From contig JACJJM010000002.1 of the NCBI GenBank assembly GCA_016900015.1, forward strand, positions 1-64,000: DNA of 64,000 nt, in the 5' to 3' direction. This document shows, in pieces, positions 43,141 to 51,810 of this stretch. The notes below the pieces were generated by a model. The model was given only the letters and a program-made list of their open reading frames with translations. It did not search any database and was not told where the DNA came from. The translations under genes and the position numbers were made by a program. Positions within the stretch are counted from its first letter, which is position 1. Each line of letters starts with the position of its first letter. Source of the DNA: Phocaeicola coprophilus (GTDB taxonomy: Bacteria > Bacteroidota > Bacteroidia > Bacteroidales > Bacteroidaceae).

Positions 43141-46100
43141 TCATGATAATCCCGTCTGTTTTTGCTCCGAGTCTGTTTGCTGGTAGGGAGTCAGTGTCGC
43201 CAGGAAGTCGCGGTAGATGTCATTGCGGGCGAGGAGCGCAGCATTTCCCGTGAGGAAAAATTGCTTTTTGGCCCGTGTGATGGCGACATTCAACTTACGG
43301 TCGACCCACAACGCTCCATCCTGTACAGGAACACTCAACAGGTCAAGTTGGTAGGGCTGGCTGATGGTGGTGGAGTAGATGATGATGTCGCGCTGGCTAC
43401 CTTGGTAGCGTTCCACAGTGTCGACGGTGATGTCGTCGGTCTCTGCGATGCCCAGTGCATGCAGTTCATGGTGGATAAGGGCGATTTGATTGCGGAATGG
43501 GACAATGATGCCGATGCGTTCGGCGGCTTGGAACGGCAGACGGTTCAGATGACATAGTTCATAGATGCCTGCCACGATTTGCGCTGTGATGCGTGCTTCT
43601 TCCCTGTTGATTTTGTTTGAGTCAGCAGCCGGGGGTGTATGTGAGGGGAAGAATCCCGTGCGGGTGTGGGCGAGGAAGTAGGGCCGGGGGGCTGCTGTGT
43701 GGTCGGGGTAGAGCGGGAAGTCCAGTTCGGCTGTCTGGTGGGGGACGGGGACGATGTCGAGCTTTCCGCCATAGAAACGCCGGTTGGCAAATTCGCTGAT
43801 GGCCGGGTGCATGCGTCCCTGATGGTCGAGCATGGCGACAGCTCCGGTTTGTGGATGTTGCCGGTGCAGGTGGTAGAGACGTTCGAAAAACGAGTTTCTG
43901 CAGTCGGTTAGTCCGATGGCTGTCAGGGCCGGGTCGGACACACGGGAATCTTTCTCTGTTTGCAGCACGACGGCCGGTAGCTGCTTGTGGTCGCCGATGA
44001 GGATGAATTTGTCGATGGCGCACTGACCGTTATTGTCATGGGCACAGAGTATGCCGATGATTTGCGGTTCGAGGATTTGTGAAGCTTCGTCGATGATGGC
44101 CACTTGGAAATGTTTCAGCCGGAACAAGTCCGCTTTGCCCATGACGGAAGCTGTCGTACCGACAAAGATGCGTATGTTACTGATGGCCTGCCGGATGGCA
44201 TTCCGGTTCGTGCAGGTGGCTATGACGTTTTGCATCAGTCGGGGCTGGAAACGTTTCTCGCATGAGAGGTGGCTGCCGATGCGCACGTAGTCCGGTCCGT
44301 AGGGGATGCTTTCCAGCATGCTGCATATCTCGTCCACGGCACGGTTGGTATAGGAGAGTAGCAGGATGTTGCACGTCGGGTCGGCATGAAATTCTTCCAC
44401 CATGCTTCGCAGGGCGATGGATGTCTTGCCTGTCCCCGGAGGCCCGAGGAGGAGGAAGTAGTCATCGGCTTGTTTGGCACGGAGCACGATGTCGTCGATT
44501 TGGGTGTTGAGGTAATGTCGGCTGAGTGTCCGTGTCGTGTCGGTGTGCGGTTCACGTAGACCCAGGATGAGCTGTTTGCGTGCTTCGGGAGCTGTCAGGA
44601 AGGTGTAGAGTCCTTGGTAGAGGTTGTTGTACGAGCTGTCCATGAAGTCATGTTCCAGTGCATAGTTGCCGTGGAGGTCGAACACTTGCCTGTTGCGTTG
44701 CTTATGTCGGAGTTTGAACACGATTTCATGGTCTGTGATGGACTCGATGTTGCCTCGGAACACTTGTCGGTTGGTTGCATTGTCATCGTCCGTGTTGCGT
44801 TCGTAGAGCAACACGATGTCCCCTTGGCGGAAGTTGGGCAGGAAGCCTTCGTCGTAGTCGGGGACGGAGAGGGTGAGGCTTTCGATACCGTCATTGTCGT
44901 CTATATAAATAATGTGCAGGTCTGTCAGGATGTTTCCGCTGGCTTGCTTGTCGGCGAGGTCGGCATTCCACAGGTCGGAGAAGCCGCGTGACGAGTCGGG
45001 ACGGGCATCACCCGTCTTGGAGAGAAACTGTTCTTTGGTGACAAACGTAAGGAAGTGGAGGTAGTAGGCCGCTTCGGTGTCGTTCATACGGCGGAAGGGA
45101 GCGAGCAGTTGTTCCAGTCGGGGGCGTTGCCATTGCGTCCAGAGTTTGGATGTATCGTCTCGCTCGTTCAGATTGTCTGGCGTGAGTTGGGCCATAACGT
45201 CTGCCGCATGTCCGTGTTTGATGAGCAGTTCGTTGCCCACGATACGGTTTCTGAGGTCGATGGCCCGTTGTATCTGTGCTTTCGAGCTGCGTTCGAGAAA
45301 CAGTTTCGGGTAGAGTGAATAGAAGAGGAAGGAGTGCACTTCTTCGCGTGGGACATCCAGGTTGTAGTGGAGCACTTCCTTGTAGAGTGCCATCTGCAGG
45401 GCGTGGCTCTCTTTGGAGCGTTGCTCTCCGCCCCATTCTTCAGCCTTGCCCGATTTCAGTTCGATGAGGTTTCGTCCGTCGCTTTGCAGCAGGTCCATGC
45501 GGCCTTGCAAGCCCAGGCATTCGCAGAGGAAGGACGGCTCGAGCACGGCGCGGTTTTTGTCGATGTGGCAATCGCGCGTGACGAATGACTGCTCCACCGT
45601 GCGGTGTATGTGGTTGAACTGCATGGTGGCGCGGGTGAAATAGTCCTGGTCGATGTCGGGGCAGGTGCAGTATTCCATGACGTTCAGGCGGAAAGCTTTT
45701 TGGATGGAGTTGGCGAAGGTGGCGGGCGTGTCGGGCCGCTCGTTCACGCAGTCGTCGAGAAACTGGTTGGCGGCGTTTCCCAGCAGTGTGTGGAAAGTCG
45801 TCTCGCGTGGCGTCAGCTTGTTGACGAGGTATTGCAGCGGGCTGTGGCCGTAGTTCGTGTAGCAGGCGGCAAGGGCACTGATGTCGACCAGGTAGTCCGG
45901 TTCGAACACGATGACTTCGGGCAGCAACACGCCGGCTTCGTCACTGCGCACGGAGAGGAGATTGAGCTGTGCGCCTTCCGACAGCAGGCTGCGGAGCGAG
46001 GCGAATTCTTCCGGACAAATGACCGGAAACGGTTCGTCGCTCGGATAGGCTTCGTCGTAGACGTAGATGAAGTCTGCGTCCCAGCGTGTGACGACGACGC

Positions 46101-46512
46101 GCATTCGCTTGCGCTCTTCACTCTGGTAGGAGGCTGTCGGGAGCGCGCGCCACTGTCGGGGCAGGTCACGGAGCAGGCGCGGCGGGATGGGAGAGGCCAG
46201 CAGGCGGCTTGCCGTCTCGCACAGAGCCTTCAGGTCGTAAGCATAATCTTCTGCCGTGAGAGGAAAAGGGCGGCGTTGCTGAGCCTGGCGACCGTGGATA
46301 CGGAACACTTCGATGGCCTTGGCCGGGATGTCCTGCCGACGGCACAGGAAGTGCAGGCGGGAGAAGAGGTTGGAGAAGTCGGCTGCCGAATCGGCCGTGA
46401 GCTGCTTGCACAGGCGGTCGAGCAGCGCATAGAGGCGGACATAGCGTTCGCGGATGGAGAGGTCGGATGTGTGGTAATAGATGATTTCTTCGAATAGTTC
46501 GTTTCCGTTCAT
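43141..46512 (-). CDS. Dna2-like protein: PD-(D/E)XK nuclease fused to SF1 helicase
   Basis: 1123 residues from the ATG at 46512, two bases after the mltF-like stop. An uncharacterised ~270-residue N-terminus is followed by a RecB/Cas4-type nuclease: LQGRMDLLQSDGRNLIELKSGK (Asp, then Glu351-x-Lys353) and the QMALYKEVL motif (QxxxY). The C-terminal half is an SF1B helicase of the Upf1/Dna2 kind: LLLGPPGTGKTS (Walker A, Lys near 697), IDEASQILEPQ (motif II, DEAS), LIGDHKQLPAV (III), VERYQGSQRD (V) and NVAITRAKKQF (VI). Dna2 trims and unwinds flaps and broken ends. A matching bacterial protein could work in repair or replication restart, or in defence. The paired Cys (EYCTCPD) before the nuclease may be part of an Fe-S site, but the full cysteine set is not evident. 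Confidence 0.87.
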   Translation of the reverse strand: MNGNELFEEIIYYHTSDLSIRERYVRLYALLDRLCKQLTADSAADFSNLFSRLHFLCRRQDIPAKAIEVFRIHGRQAQQRRPFPLTAEDYAYDLKALCETASRLLASPIPPRLLRDLPRQWRALPTASYQSEERKRMRVVVTRWDADFIYVYDEAYPSDEPFPVICPEEFASLRSLLSEGAQLNLLSVRSDEAGVLLPEVIVFEPDYLVDISALAACYTNYGHSPLQYLVNKLTPRETTFHTLLGNAANQFLDDCVNERPDTPATFANSIQKAFRLNVMEYCTCPDIDQDYFTRATMQFNHIHRTVEQSFVTRDCHIDKNRAVLEPSFLCECLGLQGRMDLLQSDGRNLIELKSGKAEEWGGEQRSKESHALQMALYKEVLHYNLDVPREEVHSFLFYSLYPKLFLERSSKAQIQRAIDLRNRIVGNELLIKHGHAADVMAQLTPDNLNERDDTSKLWTQWQRPRLEQLLAPFRRMNDTEAAYYLHFLTFVTKEQFLSKTGDARPDSSRGFSDLWNADLADKQASGNILTDLHIIYIDDNDGIESLTLSVPDYDEGFLPNFRQGDIVLLYERNTDDDNATNRQVFRGNIESITDHEIVFKLRHKQRNRQVFDLHGNYALEHDFMDSSYNNLYQGLYTFLTAPEARKQLILGLREPHTDTTRTLSRHYLNTQIDDIVLRAKQADDYFLLLGPPGTGKTSIALRSMVEEFHADPTCNILLLSYTNRAVDEICSMLESIPYGPDYVRIGSHLSCEKRFQPRLMQNVIATCTNRNAIRQAISNIRIFVGTTASVMGKADLFRLKHFQVAIIDEASQILEPQIIGILCAHDNNGQCAIDKFILIGDHKQLPAVVLQTEKDSRVSDPALTAIGLTDCRNSFFERLYHLHRQHPQTGAVAMLDHQGRMHPAISEFANRRFYGGKLDIVPVPHQTAELDFPLYPDHTAAPRPYFLAHTRTGFFPSHTPPAADSNKINREEARITAQIVAGIYELCHLNRLPFQAAERIGIIVPFRNQIALIHHELHALGIAETDDITVDTVERYQGSQRDIIIYSTTISQPYQLDLLSVPVQDGALWVDRKLNVAITRAKKQFFLTGNAALLARNDIYRDFLATLTPYQQTDSEQKQTGLS

Positions 46513-46514
46513 GT

Positions 46515-47900
46515 TTAGTGCTTGATTTTTTCTTTGTAAAAATGGTAGCGGCTGCGGATGTCGGCCACGAAGCTGCAAGTTTCTTCCCCGCGGAAATAGC
46601 CGTTGCGGCACACGGGGTCGTTGAAGTAACGTTCGTGGCTCTTCAGCTTCAGGTATTTTTCCACATTCCCTTTCCAGCGTGTGGGGTCGGCGCCATACTT
46701 GGCAGCGAGTGCGATGGCGTCCTTGACGTGGCCTTCGCCTGCATTGTAGGAAGCCAGGATGAAGTTGGCACGCTCCTCCGTGTCCGTGATGGAGGAAAAG
46801 CTCTTGTCGAGTCGCCCGATGTAGTTCACTGCTGCCTTGACGCTTTCCTCCGGGTCGTCTTCCTTGCCTTCAGGGACGCCCATCGCGCGGGCCGTGCGGG
46901 GCATGAGTTGCATCAGTCCGCGTGCGCCGGCCCAGGAGACCACTGTCGGGTCGAAGTTCGACTCGGCGTAGGCCAGCGAGGCCAGCAGCCGCCAGTCCCA
47001 CCCGATGTGTGCGGCATATTTGCGGAACAGGTCGTCGAAGCGTGAGATGCGTCCGTCCTTCACGGAGAGGATGGAAGCGTGGGCGACGCGTTTCGTCTGC
47101 TCGAAATAGCGTCGTGCGCTGGCTGCGTAGGCTTTGGATGTCTTGTTGCGCTTGAACCACTCCGTGGCGGCTTCGGCCAGCAGCGGTTCGTCGCGGCGCA
47201 CGGCCCATGAGGAACGTTGGGCGAAGCTGATGTTGACCCGTATGTCAAGGTTGTTGAAATAGGTCTTGTTCACCCGTGCCACTTCGTTGTCGCACACCGT
47301 GTAGTCGATTTCACCCCGTGCCACCTGCTCGATGAGGTCTTCCTCCGAGATGCTGTCGGCCTCGACGGCATGGATGCGTATGCCTCCTCCCAGCTCGTTG
47401 TTCAGATGAGTCAGCCGTTGAAGGTAGCGGTCGGGCTTAACATAGACGTCCTTGCCCGGCAGGTCGGTGACGTCTTTCAGCACGCCGCGTCCGGTCCGTT
47501 GCACGAGCACTTGGTGGCTGAGTGTCTCCTCGCCACAGAAAAGCAGGCTGTCGCGCCGCTGGTTCGTGACATTGAGATTGTAGGCGATGAGGTCACCTTC
47601 GCCGGCTTGCAGGCGGCGGATAAGTTCCTCCGGGCTGGCGGCCACTTTCATCACCAACTCCACGCCCAGCGAATCGGCAAACTGCCGGCATAGTTCATAC
47701 TGGAAGCCCATCGGCTCGCCGCGATAGAGAAAATAGGATGTTGAGCTGTAGAGCGTCAGGGCGACGAGCGTGTCGCGCTGGCAGATGGCCGGCAGGTCGG
47801 TCTCCGCTTGGGTGTCGGCCGTCGTGCGTCGGCCTGTGCAAGCTGTCAGGAGGACGAGCAGGAGGGTGCTGAGGGTGAGGAAGCGTGTGTGCATAGTCAT
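46515..47900 (-). CDS. Membrane-bound lytic murein transglycosylase, MltF-like lipoprotein
   Basis: About 461 residues. The lipobox LLTAC places the mature N-terminus on a lipidated Cys. Residues ~35-260 are a periplasmic solute-binding (SBP_bac_3) domain with MGFQYELCRQFADSLGVELV. The C-terminal SLT domain has the catalytic Glu in AYAESNFDPTVVSWAGARGLMQLMP and an ASYNAGEGHV loop. It cuts glycan strands with formation of anhydro-MurNAc. A -7 box at 47916-47923 means starts upstream of about 47910 are not transcribed, so the ATG at 47900 or 47894 is right. The nuclease-helicase gene begins two bases after the stop, so they are co-transcribed. Confidence 0.9.
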   Translation of the reverse strand: MTMHTRFLTLSTLLLVLLTACTGRRTTADTQAETDLPAICQRDTLVALTLYSSTSYFLYRGEPMGFQYELCRQFADSLGVELVMKVAASPEELIRRLQAGEGDLIAYNLNVTNQRRDSLLFCGEETLSHQVLVQRTGRGVLKDVTDLPGKDVYVKPDRYLQRLTHLNNELGGGIRIHAVEADSISEEDLIEQVARGEIDYTVCDNEVARVNKTYFNNLDIRVNISFAQRSSWAVRRDEPLLAEAATEWFKRNKTSKAYAASARRYFEQTKRVAHASILSVKDGRISRFDDLFRKYAAHIGWDWRLLASLAYAESNFDPTVVSWAGARGLMQLMPRTARAMGVPEGKEDDPEESVKAAVNYIGRLDKSFSSITDTEERANFILASYNAGEGHVKDAIALAAKYGADPTRWKGNVEKYLKLKSHERYFNDPVCRNGYFRGEETCSFVADIRSRYHFYKEKIKH

Positions 47901-47915
47901 AGGCTTATGTGGAGG

Positions 47916-47923
47916 CAAAGTTA
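47916..47923 (-). promoter_or_regulatory. -7 box of the mltF-like gene
   Basis: TAACTTTG on the minus strand, a full match to TAnnTTTG. It implies a very short 5' leader (about 10-15 bases) and decides the start codon. The upstream box is poor. Confidence 0.55.
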
Positions 47924-48048
47924 ATGTTTTTATGTCATATATCAGGACATTCGTGTGTCAAAGACCGTGCAGGCCGTCTGTGCTCCGGCAAGCTCTGTCC
48001 GGCAAGCCTTTGGCTTGGTCGCTGCCGTCGCAGCCCGGTCGCCTGATT

Positions 48049-48250
48049 TTGCAATAGCAATGCGGAGCCTTGCAGTCTGAATGCAAGGTCCTGCAGTCTG
48101 AATGCAAGTTTCTGCAATCTGAATGCAAAGTCTTGCAGTCTGAATGCAAAGCATTGCAATCAGTAATACAAAGCATTGCAATAGGTAATACAAAGTATTG
48201 TAATAGGTGATACAAAGTTTTGCATTCCATATTGCAATAGATTGCACAAG
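48049..48250. repeat. Array of 21/22-bp imperfect palindromic tandem repeats
   Basis: Units start at 48049, 48070, 48091, 48112, 48133, 48154, 48176 and 48198, with a degenerate end to about 48250. The first five are 21 bp and mostly carry TTGCA-N7-TGCAA (C for the first T in two of them, and a changed right arm in the first); the next three are 22 bp and have TACAA in place of TGCAA. The array lies between the mltF-like promoter and the 3' end of the next minus-strand gene. Because 21 is a multiple of 3, each frame reads as a heptapeptide repeat, but no start codon or codon bias supports a protein. Confidence 0.8.
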
Positions 48251-48340
48251 CAGATGCAGTTCTCGTGCAACGGAACAGTCTGTCCTTTAAACCCAAAGCG
48301 GCCAAAGAGCTTGAACAAACGTGCAAATGACTGATTGGGG

Positions 48341-48787
48341 TTAAATTCTCCAGTCGATTTGCTGCTCGTATCGGTCGAACTTTACGGGGGTTGGCGCGCC
48401 GTGTGCAGCCAGGATGTCGGCTATCTGTTTCTGTTTGTCGGGAAACATGGGCTTTTCACCCCGTCGGAGGAAGTAATACATGCGATCGCAGCCCAGTCGG
48501 CTGATGGTGGCACGTACGGAGGCTATTTGTCCCGAGGGAACCATTGACAGTGCGTGCATGAAGCCATAGGCGACGGACACCGTCTTGGCTTCTCGGAAGA
48601 AGGGGCACTTGCCACTCCCCGCCGGGTCAGCCAGTTTCGGATTGACGGCGCAGACGGTCGGGACGTCTTCGCCCAGGTCGTGTCCGGCCAGTGCGCGCAG
48701 GCACGTTGCGGCCGAGGTGCAGTCGGTCCGGAAGCAGTGTGCGTAGCCGGCCGGGGCATTTTTGTGGAAATTGTAAAGTTGTTCCAT
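48341..48787 (-). CDS. DUF6078-like Cys-containing protein
   Basis: 148 residues from the ATG at 48787, no signal peptide. Seven cysteines include the sets CFRTDC, CLRA and KCPFF in the first half (residues ~18-65), which could bind a metal. The C-terminal half is helical (SRLGCDRMYYFLRRGEKPMF). It resembles the DUF6078 family of Bacteroidetes, of unknown function; the family name is given from memory and with reserve. It is divergent from the thioesterase gene, and the two -7 boxes lie 22 bases apart. Confidence 0.72.
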   Translation of the reverse strand: MEQLYNFHKNAPAGYAHCFRTDCTSAATCLRALAGHDLGEDVPTVCAVNPKLADPAGSGKCPFFREAKTVSVAYGFMHALSMVPSGQIASVRATISRLGCDRMYYFLRRGEKPMFPDKQKQIADILAAHGAPTPVKFDRYEQQIDWRI

Positions 48788-48817
48788 CGTATTTGTTTCT
48801 TTAGAGATGTTAGCAGG

Positions 48818-48855
48818 CAAAGATACGAAGATATGCGATTAAGTTTTTAACTTTG
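48818..48855. promoter_or_regulatory. Divergent promoters between DUF6078-like gene and thioesterase
   Basis: Minus-strand TATCTTTG at 48825-48818 and plus-strand TAACTTTG at 48848-48855 both match the -7 consensus. The two promoters overlap, so their polymerases would compete. Confidence 0.55.
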
Positions 48856-48877
48856 TCGCAGCTAAATCTATACACGT

Positions 48878-49357
48878 ATGACTATGAAGAAGATTCAGAA
48901 TCCCTGGTTGCACAAGGCCGGATACAAGTGTTTCGGATGTGCACCGGACAATGCATCCGGTTTGCGGATGGAGTTTTATGAAGACGGCGACGAGGTGATG
49001 AGCATCTGGCATCCGCAGCCGCAATTCCAAGGATGGATAGACATGCTCCACGGCGGCATACAGGCCGTCCTGCTCGACGAGATATGCGGCTGGACGGTGT
49101 TCCGCAAGCTTCAGACGACGGGCGTCACGTCGAAGATGGAGACGCGCTACCTGAAGCCTGTGTCGACCAACGACAGCCATCTCACGTTGCGTGCCCGTGT
49201 CCGGGAAGTGAGGCGCAACCTCGTGACGCTGGAGGCCGGGTTGTACAGCGAAGCCGGCGTGCTCTGCACGCAAGCCGTCTGCACCTATTTCACGTTTCCC
49301 AAGGAGAAGGCGGCAGAGATGGGCTTTCATGCGTGCCGGCTTGAAGGGGAGGAATGA
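48878..49357 (+). CDS. PaaI-like hotdog-fold acyl-CoA thioesterase
   Basis: 159 residues with a single hotdog domain. The segment MLHGGIQAVLLDEICGW has the HGG turn and the Asp/Glu on the central helix used for catalysis in PaaI-type enzymes. Two N-terminal cysteines (KCFGCAP) are typical of this subgroup. It hydrolyses an acyl-CoA of unknown chain. Starts at 48878 and 48884 are both possible. The his operon leader begins about 60 bases after its stop. Confidence 0.88.
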   Translation: MTMKKIQNPWLHKAGYKCFGCAPDNASGLRMEFYEDGDEVMSIWHPQPQFQGWIDMLHGGIQAVLLDEICGWTVFRKLQTTGVTSKMETRYLKPVSTNDSHLTLRARVREVRRNLVTLEAGLYSEAGVLCTQAVCTYFTFPKEKAAEMGFHACRLEGEE

Positions 49358-49419
49358 ACGCATTGTGCCTGCATATCTATCCAAAACATGCCTTGTAAGT
49401 AAGATTTTTGTGGAAAATT

Positions 49420-49451
49420 CTTGCATGTATGAAGTGAATGCGCTACATTAG
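49420..49451 (+). promoter_or_regulatory. Promoter of the his operon
   Basis: CTTG (49420-49423), 20 bases, TACATTAG (49444-49451), one mismatch to each box. Transcription would start near 49458, 21 bases before the leader peptide. Confidence 0.6.
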
Positions 49452-49478
49452 CGGCCATAACGGAATTTTAGATTAAAC

Positions 49479-49535
49479 ATGATACAATTTATGGCATACC
49501 ATCATCATCATAGTCCTGACGAGTCAATTCGGTAG
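49479..49535 (+). CDS. hisL: Histidine leader peptide
   Basis: An 18-codon frame reads MIQFMAYHHHHSPDESIR and stops at TAG (49533-49535). Four His codons in a row sit in the middle, the hallmark of a ribosome-sensing attenuator: when charged tRNA-His is scarce, the ribosome stalls there. A terminator hairpin follows 45 bases later and hisG 116 bases later. Position, composition and the downstream genes all agree. Confidence 0.85.
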   Translation: MIQFMAYHHHHSPDESIR

Positions 49536-49580
49536 GCTGTGATGCTATGCGTGATACAAGATTGTACTTATACATGGTAG

Positions 49581-49616
49581 AAGGAGGCTTGCCGGGAGGC
49601 AGGCCTCCTTTGTTAT
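49581..49616 (+). terminator. Attenuator terminator of the his operon
   Basis: A 13-bp stem with one wobble (49581-49593 with 49598-49610) and a 4-base loop, followed by TGTTATT. The T-run is weak, as for an attenuator. The competing antiterminator could not be assigned by eye; a small dyad TACAAGATTGTA lies just upstream. Confidence 0.75.
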
Positions 49617-49651
49617 TGTCAAAAATGTAAAGAACTCTAACAGAAAAGAAT

Positions 49652-50509
49652 ATGTTACGCATTGCAATTCAATCGAAAGGCCGTCTGTTTGACGACACGA
49701 TGTCCCTGCTCCAGGAAGCAGGCATCAGACTGAGTACATCTAAACGAACCCTTCTCGTGCAGGCCACCGGCTTCCCTGTGGAAGTCCTTTTCCTGCGCGA
49801 CGATGACATCCCGCAGACCGTGGCCAGCGGCGTCGCCGATGCGGGCATTGTGGGAGAAAATGAGTTTATGGAGCGTCGCGAGGAGGCTGACGTCGTGCGG
49901 CGGCTGGGTTTCAGCAAGTGTCGCCTGTCGTTGGCCATTCCCAAGGAATGTGAAGACGATTACACGGGTGTGTCGTGGTTTGACGGCAAGCGCATTGCGA
50001 CGTCTTATCCCCGCATCTTGTCCGACTTCATGGAGCGCAACGGCGTGCAGGCCGACATCCATGTCATCAACGGTTCGGTGGAGATTGCCCCGGGCATCGG
50101 GCTGGCACAAGCCATCTTCGACATCGTCAGCTCCGGTTCGACGCTGATAAGCAACAATCTGAAGGAAGTGGAGACCGTGATGCAGTCGGAAGCCCTGCTC
50201 ATCGCCCACCGCGGACTGAGCGAGGAGAAGCAGGACATCCTGCGCCAGCTTCTCTTCCGCATTGAGGCCGTGAAGAGCGCGGAGGACAAACGCTATGTGC
50301 TGATGAACGCGCCCAACGAACGCCTGCAAGACATCGTCGCTGTGCTTCCCGGCATGAAAAGTCCGACGGTGATGCCACTGGCGCAGGAGGGATGGAGCTC
50401 TGTCCACACGGTGCTTGATGAACGTTGTTTCTGGGAGATTATCGGGAAGTTGAAGTCGCTTGGCGCGGAAGGCATCCTGGTGCTCCCCATTGAGAAAATG
50501 ATATTGTGA
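49652..50509 (+). CDS. hisG: ATP phosphoribosyltransferase, long form
   Basis: 285 residues, the long HisG type with a C-terminal ACT-like regulatory domain (from about 215) for histidine feedback. It joins ATP and PRPP in the first step of histidine synthesis. N-terminal LRIAIQSKGRLFDDTMSLL and the PRPP loop EIAPGIGLAQAIFDIVSSGSTL are clear. First gene of the operon; its stop overlaps the start region of hisD by 4 bases. Confidence 0.96.
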   Translation: MLRIAIQSKGRLFDDTMSLLQEAGIRLSTSKRTLLVQATGFPVEVLFLRDDDIPQTVASGVADAGIVGENEFMERREEADVVRRLGFSKCRLSLAIPKECEDDYTGVSWFDGKRIATSYPRILSDFMERNGVQADIHVINGSVEIAPGIGLAQAIFDIVSSGSTLISNNLKEVETVMQSEALLIAHRGLSEEKQDILRQLLFRIEAVKSAEDKRYVLMNAPNERLQDIVAVLPGMKSPTVMPLAQEGWSSVHTVLDERCFWEIIGKLKSLGAEGILVLPIEKMIL

Positions 50510-51810
50510 AGCCTATGAAAGTGATTCGTTATCCCGAACGTGCGGAGTGGAGCGTCCTGTTGGAACGTCCGCACGCTGACTTGACCGCCTTGCAGTCGGC
50601 AGTCAATGAAATCCTCTCTTGTGTGAAAGCCCGCGGCGATGCTGCCGTGTTGGAGTTTGAAAAGCGTTTTGACCACGTGAGCCTGTCTTCGTTGCAGGTC
50701 TCTTCCGAGGAGATGGACGAAGCGGAAGCGTTGGTGCCCGAAGCCTTGAAGGAAGCCCTAAGCCTGGCCGAGCGCAACATCGCCACTTTCCACGCTTCCC
50801 AGCGTTTTGAAGGCCGGCGGGTGCAAACGTCGCCCGGTGTCGTCTGCTGGCAGAAGGCTGTGCCCATCGAGCGGGTGGGGCTGTATGTTCCGGGCGGGAC
50901 GGCGCCCTTGTTTTCCACCGTCCTGATGTTGGCCGTTCCTGCACGCCTGGCAGGTTGCCGCGAAGTGGTGCTCTGCACGCCGCCCGACAAGCAAGGTAAG
51001 GTGCATCCTGCCATCCTCTATGCCGCTCGGCTGGCCGGTGTCAGCCGAGTGTATAAGGCCGGAGGCGTACAAGCCATCGGTGCGATGGCCTACGGCACGG
51101 AGACTGTCCCCCGTGTCTACAAGATATTTGGTCCGGGCAATCAGTATGTCATGGCGGCCAAACAGCAGGTGTCGCTCCACAATGTAGCCATCGACATGCC
51201 CGCAGGTCCGTCGGAAGTGGCCGTGCTGGCCGACGAGTGGGCTGACCCCGCTTTTGTCGCTGCCGACCTCCTGTCGCAGGCCGAACACGGGGCTGACAGC
51301 CAGGTGTTGCTGGTCACCACCTCCGCGACGCTGGTGGAGCGTGTGCAAGCCGAAGTGGAACGTCAACTGGCATTGCTTCCCCGTCGGGAATTGGCTGCCA
51401 GCTCGTTGTCACACAGCAAACTGATATTGCTGCACACGATGGACGAAGCAGTCGACCTGGTCAACGACTATGCTCCCGAACATCTCATCATTGAGACACG
51501 CGACTATGCGACGCTGGCCGACCGCGTGGTCAATGCAGGGTCTGTCTTTCTGGGAGCATATACGCCTGAGAGTGCCGGGGATTATGCTTCAGGCACGAAC
51601 CATACTCTGCCCACGAGCGGTTATGCCCGGGCTTACAGCGGTGTGAACCTGGACAGCTTCGTGCGTAAGATTACTTTTCAGGAGATTGCCCCCGAGGGCA
51701 TACGCCACATCGGTCCGGCCATCGAACAGTTGGCTTCCGGCGAACGACTTGATGCACACCGTAACGCCGTCACCTTGCGGCTTAATTCACTAAAACAGGA
51801 CAGGCAATGA
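50506..51810 (+). CDS. hisD: Histidinol dehydrogenase
   Basis: 434 residues if begun at the GTG overlapping the hisG stop, or 431 from the ATG at 50515. It oxidises histidinol to histidine in two NAD-dependent steps, the end of the pathway. Family landmarks are [49 protein letters not shown] and the zinc ligands in [12 protein letters not shown] and APEHL. The stop overlaps the hisC start by 4 bases. Confidence 0.96.
   Translation: MKPMKVIRYPERAEWSVLLERPHADLTALQSAVNEILSCVKARGDAAVLEFEKRFDHVSLSSLQVSSEEMDEAEALVPEALKEALSLAERNIATFHASQRFEGRRVQTSPGVVCWQKAVPIERVGLYVPGGTAPLFSTVLMLAVPARLAGCREVVLCTPPDKQGKVHPAILYAARLAGVSRVYKAGGVQAIGAMAYGTETVPRVYKIFGPGNQYVMAAKQQVSLHNVAIDMPAGPSEVAVLADEWADPAFVAADLLSQAEHGADSQVLLVTTSATLVERVQAEVERQLALLPRRELAASSLSHSKLILLHTMDEAVDLVNDYAPEHLIIETRDYATLADRVVNAGSVFLGAYTPESAGDYASGTNHTLPTSGYARAYSGVNLDSFVRKITFQEIAPEGIRHIGPAIEQLASGERLDAHRNAVTLRLNSLKQDRQ

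Noticed and set aside
45604-46497. Plus-strand frame of 297 codons inside the nuclease-helicase gene
   Set aside because: Antisense shadow in a GC-rich gene; Val/Glu-rich with no domain.
48049-48250. CRISPR array
   Set aside because: Units are contiguous without unique spacers and no cas genes are present. The same applies to the 22-bp and 42-bp arrays.
47935-48326. Minus-strand frames with heptapeptide repeats (such as LHSDC-type units)
   Set aside because: They arise because the 21-bp repeat is a multiple of three; all frames are open and no start, promoter or codon bias supports them.
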